A stretch of 18,155 nucleotides of DNA from CAYFLR01 sp964343805 (GTDB lineage: Bacteria; Bdellovibrionota_B; Oligoflexia; CAYFLR01): positions 1-18,155 of the forward strand of contig CAYFLR010000086.1 of the NCBI GenBank assembly GCA_964343805.1, given 5' to 3'. Numbering within the stretch: position 1 is the stretch's first letter; each line of letters opens with the position of its first letter. Shown piece after piece: positions 1 to 7,537 of the stretch. The notes under the pieces are model-generated. The model had not been told where the DNA came from and did not search any database. It saw only the letters and a program-made list of their open reading frames with translations. The translations under genes and the position numbers were made by a program.

Positions 1-86
1 AGCACAAGTATAACCACCTTTCAAATCAAAAAGTTCTGAGGATCCAAGATAGAGATTTTGGCCATCAAAAAATATTGGGATTATGG
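1..86. other. Left edge, no gene assigned
   Basis: Two of the three plus-strand frames are closed by stops (37-39 in one; 11-13 and 50-52 in another). The third stays open from base 3 into the signal-peptide region that begins at 87. The minus strand is open from a TTG at 94-96 to the edge, but this is only about 32 codons with no Shine-Dalgarno sequence. I see nothing here that can be called with confidence. Confidence 0.5.
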
Positions 87-251
87 ATGAACTCAACTAG
101 GAAATTTTTGGCACTTTATGTGCTTATGCTCGTAGTGTTTTGCACCTTTCTCGGAGAAGTGATTCGCAGCTCCGAAATTCTAAGAGTAGATTTTTTCAAA
201 CTCATAGAGCTGTGAAAGAAGTACTATGATCAAAATAGATATGATCAGGCG
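87..251 (+). other. Signal-peptide and first TPR segment of the lytic transglycosylase, interrupted by an in-frame TGA
   Basis: Read in the same frame as the transglycosylase that follows, the ATG at 87 gives a basic N-terminus (MNSTRKF), a hydrophobic stretch of about 16 residues and then about 20 residues, before a TGA at 213-215. Immediately after the TGA the frame continues KKYYDQNRYDQAVKVYEKAL, which is a textbook TPR helix pair and runs into the downstream protein without a break. A weak GGGA lies at 77-80 before the ATG. The simplest reading is one gene with a single nonsense change, either real or a sequencing error. The next possible start, GTG at 252, lacks a good ribosome binding site, lies inside the TPR and would give a protein with no export signal. 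Confidence 0.65.
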
Positions 252-2276
252 GTGAAGGTATACGAAAAAGCTCTTGATAGAGTGGATGAAAATCAGGCAA
301 ACCAAGATTATAGAGATCTTTTAGACCTCTACCTTGGTAAATCTTATTTTCAAATGAAAAGATATTCTGAGTCTCTTTCAGTTACGTTAAGACTCCTTGG
401 AGTGGAAGATCGGCATTTTAAATCAAAAGCCCTACCAATAGTATATAGATCTCATCTCCAACTGGGTCAAATTGATGAAGCTCTTGCATTGAAAGAGTTA
501 GAATTATTTTCCTCTTTGCCTCGATCAGAAAGAAATCGGATGAGTCTCGAACTAGGGTTTGGTCTGCATAAGCAAGGAGAGGAAGATCAGGCTGCAAAGA
601 TTATAAAAAATATATTTTGGAAATTAAAGAACCCACTTCTATACAGTGAGTATAAAGAAAAAATGAGAAAAGTGGGTCTATTTAGCGAGAAACTAGATAC
701 TCAAGATAGATTGAGTTTGAAGGAAAAGATCAAGTTTTTTAGTAACAATCGTGACGATCAAGCTATATCAAAAATAGTAGATCACTATTCCTCCTCCTCT
801 CATTTGCCTAAAAACCAAAGATATCAGTTTTATCAGGCCATAGGTTATCACTACTTCAAAAGGCGGAATTATCTGGAAGCGCAAAAGTATTTTCAAATCT
901 TGCTTGGCTATAGCTCTTCTGCCAAACAAAGAGCTTATGTCCTATATAATTTAGCTCGGATCTCCAGTCGTCAGGGAGATAAAAAAAGGGCCCGTGAGCT
1001 TTACCTTGAAACCATTGATACCCATCCTAAAGGCAAGTTAGCCCGGCGAGCCCAATATGAGATTTCTATCGATGATAAGAATCAGGGGCATTATAACCGT
1101 GCTATTGAAGGTTTTTTAGCATCTCCTCAGACTTTATCCGCTAGGTGGAATACGGGGTGGAGCACCTATTTAAATAGAGACTACAATCAGGCCATTTCAA
1201 AGTTTAAAGAGGTAAAGAGAAGGTATGGGGGACGAAAAATTAGGGAAAAAACTCAGTACTGGCGAGCTCGATCGCTCTACGAACTGGGGAGAGTGAAAGA
1301 AGCTAAAAAGCTATTTAAGAAGCTTATAAATGGGTCAAGGGTCACATTTTATCAGATATTATCTTATAAGTGGCTGGATAAGATTGAACATAAGAACCCT
1401 GTTGAAGTTAAAGACAGTGAATTGATTCATTTTCATCCATTGTATCAGGCTTCTATATATAATGAAATTTATCTTCCTGAAATGAGTAAGGCGGTGATGC
1501 TCATGGAGATGAACTATGATCGTGAAGCTGATATATTATTAAAAAGTGAATTTTCCGTTTACAAAACCGACCGTGATTATTGGGTTCCCTTTGCTTTTTT
1601 ATTCTCTCAAGTAGGCAATTTTAGAACTCCTTTTCGAACTGTTTACAATCAGGCAGCCAGTGAAATATACCAAGGAGATATGAAGAAGGATCCTTTAGCT
1701 CAAATAATTTATCCCCAGGCTTTTCCCGAAATAGTAAAAAAATATGCCGAAAAGTATAATATTGATCAGAGTTTTATCTGGTCGATTATGAAGATCGAAA
1801 GCACCTTTCGCCCGCGAGTAGGTTCGCCTGTGGGAGCCATTGGGTTAATGCAGATTATGCCCGCCACCGGTCTGCGGATGGCAAAAGAATTAGAAATTAA
1901 AAACTGGCAGGCGGAGCAATTAAAAGACCCCGAAATGAATATTCAATTGGGAGTGCATTATTTAAACAAATTGTTAGACCTATTTAATAATAATTATATT
2001 TTGGTGGCAGCTGCCTACAATGCAGGAGAGCATAGGGTGGTTGACTGGTTAGATACCTGGCATAAATATGACACCGATGAGTTTATTGAAAGCATTCCCT
2101 TTACAGAGACTCGCAATTATGTAAAGAAGATGCTGGTTGCTCTTCATTATTATCGGATGCTATATGAGCCTGTACACCAAGATAATATGTTTTCGTATGT
2201 GGATATCCCTAAATTACTCCCACCTGATCTTAAAATGTCCCAGGCAGCCAAGATTGCAGCTCTTGCCTCCCATTGA
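252..2276 (+). CDS. Lytic murein transglycosylase with TPR-like helical N-terminal domain (N-terminus disrupted)
   Basis: This is a Slt70-type (GH23) lytic transglycosylase, which cleaves the glycan strands of peptidoglycan in the periplasm to leave 1,6-anhydromuramic ends. Numbering from the GTG at 252, residues 1-50, about 187-260 and about 300-355 carry TPR-like repeats with the usual aromatic and alanine spacing. The catalytic domain covers about 485-640. It has the expected Glu in KIESTF (E516), GLMQIMPATG at 531-540, AAYNAG at 587-592 and FTETRNYVKKML near 617-628, so the enzyme core looks complete. The C-terminal tail of about 35 residues is not recognised. The true start is probably the ATG at 87, which would add a signal peptide, but a TGA at 213-215 separates it. 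The radical SAM gene starts nine bases downstream, suggesting co-transcription. Family assignment is secure; whether the gene is functional as sequenced is not. Confidence 0.9.
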   Translation: MKVYEKALDRVDENQANQDYRDLLDLYLGKSYFQMKRYSESLSVTLRLLGVEDRHFKSKALPIVYRSHLQLGQIDEALALKELELFSSLPRSERNRMSLELGFGLHKQGEEDQAAKIIKNIFWKLKNPLLYSEYKEKMRKVGLFSEKLDTQDRLSLKEKIKFFSNNRDDQAISKIVDHYSSSSHLPKNQRYQFYQAIGYHYFKRRNYLEAQKYFQILLGYSSSAKQRAYVLYNLARISSRQGDKKRARELYLETIDTHPKGKLARRAQYEISIDDKNQGHYNRAIEGFLASPQTLSARWNTGWSTYLNRDYNQAISKFKEVKRRYGGRKIREKTQYWRARSLYELGRVKEAKKLFKKLINGSRVTFYQILSYKWLDKIEHKNPVEVKDSELIHFHPLYQASIYNEIYLPEMSKAVMLMEMNYDREADILLKSEFSVYKTDRDYWVPFAFLFSQVGNFRTPFRTVYNQAASEIYQGDMKKDPLAQIIYPQAFPEIVKKYAEKYNIDQSFIWSIMKIESTFRPRVGSPVGAIGLMQIMPATGLRMAKELEIKNWQAEQLKDPEMNIQLGVHYLNKLLDLFNNNYILVAAAYNAGEHRVVDWLDTWHKYDTDEFIESIPFTETRNYVKKMLVALHYYRMLYEPVHQDNMFSYVDIPKLLPPDLKMSQAAKIAALASH

Positions 2277-2285
2277 GGAGAGTTG

Positions 2286-3933
2286 TTGAAGGTTTTATTA
2301 ATTCAGCCCCCTATTCAAGATTTCTATGATACCAATGTGCGTCTTCAACCCATTGGATTAGGCTACCTCAAAGGTGCTCTTTTAAAGTATGGAGACAACC
2401 TTCAGGTTAAGATTCGAGATTTTCACCATGGTTTGGGTCGGAAAACGATCCCCTTACCCAAGGAGCTTCAATACCTTAAAACCTATTATCAAGTGGCGGA
2501 TCAAAGCCCCTTCTCAACTTTTTACCAATATTATCATTTTGGTGCTTCATATGAGTCCATTGCAAAAGAGGTAGCCGAATATCAACCGGATCTAGTGGGG
2601 ATCTCTTCCTTATTTACTCCCTACTATAAAGAAGTCCTTAAAGTGGCTCAGGCTATTAAAAAGATCTCTGCGGTACCGGTTGTGGTTGGCGGTTCACATG
2701 TTTCAGTAGAACCTGATTTAATGCTTAATGATTCTGCGGTGGACTATGTAATTAGAGGTGAGGGAGAGCGCCCCTTGGTAGAATTAGTCAAGTGGATTCA
2801 GGATGGAGGGGATATCGAGCAGGTCTCTAATCTAGGGTATAAAAGGGNNNNNNNNNNAATTATTTTACAATGAAATGAGAGAAAATTACCCGATAGCAGA
2901 TATTCCAATTCCTGACTTTTCAGATTGGGAAGTGGAAGATTACCTCTATGAAAACCGTCCTATAACAATGATTGTCACATCAAGAGGATGCCCCCACTCT
3001 TGTTCCTTTTGCTCGGTCCATCGTACGTTTGGCAAAACTTATCGTCGTCGGACCAATGAAGATATTCTCAATGAAATTGATATTCGCTATCAACAAGGGA
3101 TTCGGGTCTTTGATTTTGAAGATGATAATTTTACCTTTAATAAAAAAGCAGCCAAAGATCTTTGTCAGAGGTTATCAGAAAAGTATTCAACAGATCCTCC
3201 TCAGTACTTAGCGATGAATGGAATCTCTTATATGAGCTTAGATGAGGAACTTATAGGGTTGATGAGAAAAGCAGGGTTTACCCATCTTAATCTGTCTTTA
3301 GTGAGTTTAAATGAGCACTTAATCAAGAAACAACAAAGGCCCCATTCTCCTCAAAGAGTTGAGAAAGTAGTTTTGCAAGCACATAAACACGGTTTCAAAA
3401 CGGTCCTGTATCAAATCATTGGTCTTCCTGGGGAAACGATAGATTCAATGGTGGATACTTTGATATTTGCTGCAGAAATGCCGGTGCTCTTAGGTCCATC
3501 CATGTTTTACCCTACACCAGGTATTCCTTCCTTAGATGAGGTCGCTGATTTAAATATTACAGATAGGTTGATGGGCGCTCGCTTAACAGCTATGGCTGTT
3601 GAAAGTTCGCTTATTAACAGAGATGAAATATACACCCTCTTTGTTGTATTTCGTATCATCAACTTTCTTAAAAGTTGTGAATTGGAGCAAGATCAAATGG
3701 ATCTATCAACTTCTTTAAATTGGTTTGAAAGTCAAGGGGGGCGAGCACAAATAGGATCTCATATCCTAAAAAGTCTTCTCAATCGGGGAGTTTTGTTTCA
3801 ACAAACTAAAAAAGCCCAAATTGAAAATAACCATTTTCAAATGGGCTTCTTTAAGCATATTTGGAAGAAAACAGATTTCATCAAAACACAGAAAGGGAGC
3901 ATCATTAAGATCACTCCCCATTCTTTGTTTTAA
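2286..3933 (+). CDS. B12-binding domain radical SAM protein (spans an assembly gap)
   Basis: The gene reads as two frames on either side of ten Ns, but it is one protein. The first part (to 2847) is an N-terminal cobalamin-binding-type Rossmann domain beginning KVLLIQPP, with the GISS, VVVGGSHVSVEP and YVIRGEGERPL motifs typical of BchE-like radical SAM enzymes. The second part is open upstream of its first ATG (LFYNEMREN) and carries the [4Fe-4S] cluster motif CPHSCSFC, with cysteine codons at 2989, 3001 and 3010, preceded by TSRG and followed by a TIM-barrel-like region ending near LPGETIDSM. No DxHxxG cobalamin motif is visible, which is common in this class. The start is taken as TTG 2286 because GAGGAG (2275-2280) sits five bases upstream; TTG 2283 is too close. 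The substrate cannot be deduced. The stop overlaps that of cheW tail to tail by four bases. Confidence 0.9.
2848..2857. other. Assembly gap of ten Ns inside the radical SAM gene
   Basis: The reading frames on the two sides of the gap differ when ten bases are assumed. For the frame to be continuous, the missing length must be a multiple of three, so ten is a placeholder, not a measured length. The missing part is probably only a few codons, since the flanks (SNLGYKR and LFYNEMREN) are close together in relatives as I know the family. Confidence 0.85.
3808..3846 (-). terminator. Intrinsic terminator for the mcp-cheW transcript, inside the end of the radical SAM gene
   Basis: On the minus strand the sequence GCCCA, then ATTTTCAA as its complement context, forms a stem: arms 3833-3846 and 3814-3828, five GC-rich pairs at the base and eight pairs above a small 2x1 internal loop, with a four-base loop at 3829-3832. 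It is followed on the minus strand by six Ts (A run at 3808-3813). The hairpin lies about 85 bases past the cheW stop at 3930. It sits within the last 40 codons of the convergent radical SAM gene because there is no spacer between the two genes. On the plus strand it is followed only by TTCTTT, so termination in that direction would be weaker. Confidence 0.75.
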
Positions 3934-4421
3934 GCTGCAACCCTTGAAAGCATTTGCAGTTCACTGTTATTCAGAATCACATCCACATCTAATAACACAA
4001 TGGTTTTTTGATTCACTTTACCAATACCCATAATAAATTTAGTATCGATCTCTCCGCCAAATGCTGGAGTGTTGTCTAGCTCTTCATCACGGATATCAAT
4101 CACCTCTGAAACCTCATCTACCACGATACCCATAATGACATTTTTATCTTCTTGTTCAATTTGAATGAGTATAATGCAGTTGCGGATCTGGTCCTCAGCC
4201 TCTACTGCGAATTTAACTCGCAAATCAACAACCGGTATGACCCTCTCTCTGAGATTGATAATTCCTCGTACAAATACTGGGACATTGGGGATCTGAGTTA
4301 TGTTCATCATCCCAATGATCTCTTGCACTTTTAGAATTTCGATACCATAGATTTCATTCTTTATAACGAAAGTTAGGTATTTCCCGGCTTTCTCCATGAG
4401 TTTGCTGTTCTCTGCTTCCAT
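3930..4421 (-). CDS. cheW: CheW chemotaxis adaptor
   Basis: This 163-residue protein is a single CheW domain, the usual length for the family. CheW couples receptors to the CheA kinase in the membrane-associated chemosensory array. It shows the family pattern: YLTFVIKNEIYGIEILKVQE near the N-terminus, then ITQIPNVPVFVRGIINLRERVIPVVDLR (split motifs around residues 42-68), then GIVVDEVSEVIDI and a final FIMGIGKV. A GGAG lies about eight bases before the ATG. It begins 18 bases after the mcp stop on the same strand, so it is the second gene of an mcp-cheW operon. The stop overlaps the convergent radical SAM stop by four bases. It probably serves the neighbouring receptor and the CheA encoded at 11379-13220. 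Confidence 0.95.
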   Translation of the reverse strand: MEAENSKLMEKAGKYLTFVIKNEIYGIEILKVQEIIGMMNITQIPNVPVFVRGIINLRERVIPVVDLRVKFAVEAEDQIRNCIILIQIEQEDKNVIMGIVVDEVSEVIDIRDEELDNTPAFGGEIDTKFIMGIGKVNQKTIVLLDVDVILNNSELQMLSRVAA

Positions 4422-4439
4422 GAGATTTTCTCCATTAAT

Positions 4440-7226
4440 TTAGAAATCTTTAAAGTCTGCATCCTCTTCATCGTCAAAAGGAATTAAATCTTGAGCTTGT
4501 AAAGCATTATTTCCTTGGACGGGTGGAGGAGCTACTTTCTTTGCTTTTGTTTGTTGGTTAGAAGTTATAGTTGACCGAGGGACAAACTTAGTAACGTTTC
4601 TTCTTGGCGCGGTGGTGGTTTTATGAACTACCCCACTCCCTTCACCTTCCACTATGCCTCTAAGTTGCTGCATCATAGAGTAGAGGTCTTGAGCTTGGGC
4701 TGATAACTCTTCGCTGGCTGAGGCTGTCTGCTCTGCATTTGCAGCGTTTCCTTGGGTGACTTTATCCATTTGCGTAATGGCTGTATTCACTTGGTCAATG
4801 CCTCTGGCTTGCTCCGAGCTAGCGGCAGATACTTCATTAATTAGATGGGTTACTTTTTCAACATGATCTACGATCTCTTTAAGAATGGCTTCAACTTCTT
4901 CAGATACGGAAACTCCTTGCTCAGCATTTTTCTGGGCTTCCTCGATAAGCTCGGAAGTGTTTTTGGATGCTTTAGCACTACGGCCGGCCAAATTTCTAAC
5001 TTCTTCTGCGACGACTGCAAATCCTTTTCCTGCATCGCCCGCTCTGGCAGCCTCAACAGCAGCATTAAGAGCAAGTAAGTTGGTTTGGAATGCGATTTCA
5101 TCAATCGTTTTTATAATTTTAGCTGTTTCATCAGAAGAAGACTTAATTTTTCCAATGGCCTCACTCATTCGGGTCATCGCTTGATAGCCCTGCTGTGCTG
5201 ACTCTCTGGTTTGGATGGTCATTTGGTTTGCCGTGTTAGCATTATCAGCATTTTGCTTAACAGTGGATGCCACTTCTTCGAGCGCGGAGGATGCTTCTTC
5301 CAGGTTGGCAGCTTGTTCACTGGCTCCTTCAGCTAATTGTTGGCTTGATTCAGATACCTGATTAGAAGCGGAGCCAATTTGTTCTGATCCTTTATTAAGG
5401 CTGTCGGTCACTGCCATAACGGGTTTTGTGATAGAGCGAGCAACCGTCCAGGCTAAGAATGCAATGACAAGTGCTCCTATAATAGCAAGCATGCTAATGA
5501 GCCATTTTAGTTGATTGGTGGCTTCAAATGCTTCTGCTTCATCGATCTCAGAAAGAAGGGCCCATTTGGTGTCAAAAACAGTTATAGGAGTGAAAGCGGA
5601 TAGAACATTGGCCCCATTATAATCAACCACAACTTTAGCATCTGTTTTACCTGCCAAGGCGGATTTGGAGGCTTCGGTCATCGCTCTACCTTTTTCAGGA
5701 TTTGCAAAACTAGCTTTTACACTGTGATGAGTGGGGTCAAGATAGGAGTCGGAACGCATAAGGTAATCTGAACCGACGAGATAAGATTCTCCCGTTCGGC
5801 CCATGCCGTCTCGTTGAGTCATAACAGCATTGATGGCACCTAAAGAGAGTTGGAGGCCCACTATGATTTCAATGTGTTGGTCATGTGGGTCAACAACGGG
5901 AGCTCCGATAAAAGATGCGGGTTCATTGTTGCTAGGAGCGTAAGGTGAAAAGTCGGCAAAGGCAAACTGCTTGGTTCTCAACACTTGTTGGGTGACTTTT
6001 CCCAAACCGCTGGAGCTGTATTTTCCATTCACCATATTGGTTTGGTAATCGGCTTCTTGGGTTACTGAATAAAACACATAACCTGATTCATCAATGAGGA
6101 ATAGGTCGTAATATCCGTAAGCCTCTTGGTATTTAGCAAAAAAGGCTTTTCCATCTTCACCGACAGGTGAATAAGCTTCCGCCACATCAATTTCTGCAAT
6201 AATAGCCCATGTGACATCGTGGACCTTAATCGGAGCGTAGGATGAGAGAACGGGATTGTCATTGTAATCTCTGATTACGTGAGCATCGACGTTACCAGCT
6301 AGGGCGTCTTGAGAAGCTTCAGTATCCACTCCATTATCTTTAACAGTACCTGCAAAGGAAGCCTTTACCGAATGACCTTTAGGATCTAGATATGAGTTAG
6401 AACGCATTCTCTTATCGGGACCTACTAGATAGGTTTCTCCAGTTTTACCCAATCCAGTTCTTTCCTGCATGATTCCATTAATTTGGGTTAAGGAAAGTTG
6501 GAATGCTAGGACCCCGAGCTTTTCACCATTTTTAATAATTGGCTTACCAATAAATGCGGCTGGCTCTCCACCTGAGGGAGCATAGGGTGCAAAATCAGCA
6601 AAACCCACCCCATTTTGTGCTTTTCTGTATAACTCTCCCAAAGGTGAGTCCTTCAGATGTCCGCTAACCAGATTCTGACCCAGGTCTGATTCTCTTGTTG
6701 CGGTGTAAACCACATTACCACTGTTACTAATGAGAAAGATGTCGTAGTAGCCATATTTTTGTTGGTATTCTACAATCCAATCACCATAATAACTGTTGGC
6801 TTTGTTCCAGCTATCCCCTCCAACTCGATTTCCTTCTCTTACAAAGGCTTTGTTGAAGTCATAGATGGCATCTGTGATGGTTTGATTAGATGAAAGAACA
6901 TCTAAATCTCCAAACCGCTCATTAAAATACCCTTCAATTTGGTTTTGTTTAATTTGTCGCACGGCATTCAGTTTTCTTATTGCCTCTTGGCGAATGGATT
7001 GTACTGTCTCGACTAATACAGTCATATCGCCTTGGCGCTCTTTAAAAAAGCTCTCGATTTGATTCTTTTTGATGTCTCTGACTGCAACTAGCTGATTGTA
7101 AGATGATTTGGAAAGGGCATCCGATGATTTTTGCAGTGACAGTAAACCTATAAAAAGAAAAGGTAACAATCCCACTGCCAAAAACGACAATATTAACTTG
7201 GTCGATAATTTCATTTTAGCAAACAT
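4440..7226 (-). CDS. Methyl-accepting chemotaxis protein with duplicated Cache-like sensor region and no complete HAMP
   Basis: This is a 928-residue transmembrane chemoreceptor. TM1 covers about residues 11-31. Next come two copies of a segment (RDIKKNQIESFF at 50 and RQIKQNQIEGYF at 90), then two copies of a Cache-like sensor unit (about 150-350 and 362-566), then TM2 (about 574-596). The matching landmarks of the units are FADFAPYAPS/FADFSPYAPS, GKTGETYLVG/GRTGESYLVG and SYLDPKGHSVKASFA/SYLDPTHHSVKASFA. After TM2 only the first HAMP helix (SITKPVMAVTDSL) is seen before the coiled coil starts. The cytoplasmic hairpin tip is canonical (DEIAFQTNLLALNAAVEAAR through GFAVVAEEVRNLA, about 709-746). 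The C-terminus is a basic, proline-containing linker followed by an acidic end (DEEDADFKDF); no NWETF-type CheR tether is present. The start is set by AGGAGG at 7231-7236, four bases upstream of the ATG. The ligand is unknown. Confidence 0.95.
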   Translation of the reverse strand: MFAKMKLSTKLILSFLAVGLLPFLFIGLLSLQKSSDALSKSSYNQLVAVRDIKKNQIESFFKERQGDMTVLVETVQSIRQEAIRKLNAVRQIKQNQIEGYFNERFGDLDVLSSNQTITDAIYDFNKAFVREGNRVGGDSWNKANSYYGDWIVEYQQKYGYYDIFLISNSGNVVYTATRESDLGQNLVSGHLKDSPLGELYRKAQNGVGFADFAPYAPSGGEPAAFIGKPIIKNGEKLGVLAFQLSLTQINGIMQERTGLGKTGETYLVGPDKRMRSNSYLDPKGHSVKASFAGTVKDNGVDTEASQDALAGNVDAHVIRDYNDNPVLSSYAPIKVHDVTWAIIAEIDVAEAYSPVGEDGKAFFAKYQEAYGYYDLFLIDESGYVFYSVTQEADYQTNMVNGKYSSSGLGKVTQQVLRTKQFAFADFSPYAPSNNEPASFIGAPVVDPHDQHIEIIVGLQLSLGAINAVMTQRDGMGRTGESYLVGSDYLMRSDSYLDPTHHSVKASFANPEKGRAMTEASKSALAGKTDAKVVVDYNGANVLSAFTPITVFDTKWALLSEIDEAEAFEATNQLKWLISMLAIIGALVIAFLAWTVARSITKPVMAVTDSLNKGSEQIGSASNQVSESSQQLAEGASEQAANLEEASSALEEVASTVKQNADNANTANQMTIQTRESAQQGYQAMTRMSEAIGKIKSSSDETAKIIKTIDEIAFQTNLLALNAAVEAARAGDAGKGFAVVAEEVRNLAGRSAKASKNTSELIEEAQKNAEQGVSVSEEVEAILKEIVDHVEKVTHLINEVSAASSEQARGIDQVNTAITQMDKVTQGNAANAEQTASASEELSAQAQDLYSMMQQLRGIVEGEGSGVVHKTTTAPRRNVTKFVPRSTITSNQQTKAKKVAPPPVQGNNALQAQDLIPFDDEEDADFKDF

Positions 7227-7249
7227 TTCATCCTCCTATGTTCCTTTTT

Positions 7250-7264
7250 GCCCCATTAGGGGGC
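7250..7264 (-). promoter_or_regulatory. Short GC-rich stem-loop in the mcp leader
   Basis: GCCCC at 7250-7254 and GGGGC at 7260-7264 form a perfect five-pair stem with a five-base loop. In the mcp leader it lies about 14 bases upstream of the AGGAGG. It stands out as a GC-rich island in AT-rich surroundings. It could affect translation or be incidental; it is not followed by a T run on the minus strand, so it is not a terminator there. Confidence 0.4.
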
Positions 7265-7285
7265 GCTCTCTACCCGCCACTCAAT

Positions 7286-7312
7286 TCATCGACCGCTACC
7301 TAAGTTTCTTGA
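7286..7312 (-). promoter_or_regulatory. Candidate sigma28 (FliA-type) promoter for mcp-cheW
   Basis: On the minus strand, TCAA (7312-7309), then 15 bases, then GTCGATGA (7293-7286) resembles the flagellar sigma28 consensus TAAA-N15-GCCGATAA, with one mismatch in the first element and two in the second, at exact spacing. It lies about 60 bases before the mcp start, which suits a chemoreceptor operon. The match is moderate and the region borders an assembly gap, so this is a candidate only. Confidence 0.3.
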
Positions 7313-7334
7313 TGAAAAAACTGGTCTAAGGTGT

Positions 7335-7419
7335 AACATTTTGAATTTAAAGGGANNNNNNNNNNTGTAGAAACATTTTGAAGGAGGTAATAAAATGCCA
7401 TCAATTGAATTTAAAGGGA
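7335..7419 (+). repeat. Two short direct repeats, fused on one side of the gap and separated on the other
   Basis: AACATTTTGAA occurs at 7335-7345 and 7372-7382. TTGAATTTAAAGGGA occurs at 7341-7355 and 7405-7419. Left of the gap the two motifs are merged through their shared TTGAA. Right of the gap they are separated by 22 bases that contain a ribosome binding site and an ATG. This looks like either a small deletion between TTGAA repeats or two assembly versions of the same locus. Confidence 0.6.
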
Positions 7420-7427
7420 TAAAATGA
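7381..7427 (+). other. Orphan consensus ribosome binding site with a ten-codon ORF
   Basis: AAGGAGGT at 7381-7388 is a full Shine-Dalgarno match, seven bases before the ATG at 7395. The frame encodes only MPSIEFKGIK before TGA at 7425-7427, next to a run of eight Gs. It could be the start of a gene broken by an indel, a leader peptide, or a remnant. No protein-like continuation was found in the other two frames downstream. Confidence 0.35.
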
Positions 7428-7537
7428 GGGGGGGGTCATTAAGATGGAATTGCCTTAGAAGCCAATATTAAAAATATTATTATTGCTTGGTTTTCATATG
7501 TTATACTTAAATATTACATATATATAGGAGATTGAAA

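Larger units (their letters stand above)
7227..7537. other. Divergent intergenic region between mcp and the lipoprotein gene
   Basis: This 311-base stretch is the longest without a gene. It holds the mcp ribosome binding site, a leader hairpin and a candidate sigma28 promoter on the left. In the middle it has a ten-N gap at 7356-7365 flanked by short direct repeats, then an orphan Shine-Dalgarno plus ATG and a run of eight Gs at 7428-7435. The last 75 bases are very AT-rich and contain TATACT at 7502-7507 and AGGAG at 7526-7530. The promoter of the lipoprotein-PLD-cheA operon must lie here, but no -35/-10 pair with proper spacing stands out. Because the gap is of unknown length, a small gene could be missing. 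Confidence 0.7.

Noticed and set aside
1..96. Minus-strand ORF running off the left edge from TTG 94-96
   Set aside because: It reads plausibly as protein, but it is short, has no ribosome binding site and overlaps the likely start of the transglycosylase.
213..215. TGA recoded as an amino acid (Sec, Gly or Trp)
   Set aside because: TGA ends the transglycosylase, cheA and PAS kinase genes; no selenocysteine context fits a TPR helix, and TGG is used normally for Trp.
2875..3933. Separate radical SAM gene starting at ATG 2875
   Set aside because: The frame is open upstream into the Ns, no ribosome binding site is present, and the missing N-terminal domain lies just before the gap.
4845..5184. 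ORFs of 77-99 codons antisense to, or in another frame of, the mcp signalling domain
   Set aside because: They are shadows caused by the low-complexity Ala/Glu/Ser codon pattern of the coiled coil; no ribosome binding sites or family features.
7466..7490. Hairpin around AATATT-AAA-AATATT as a terminator or operator
   Set aside because: Only A-T pairs, no T run at the right place, and such palindromes are common in AT-rich DNA.
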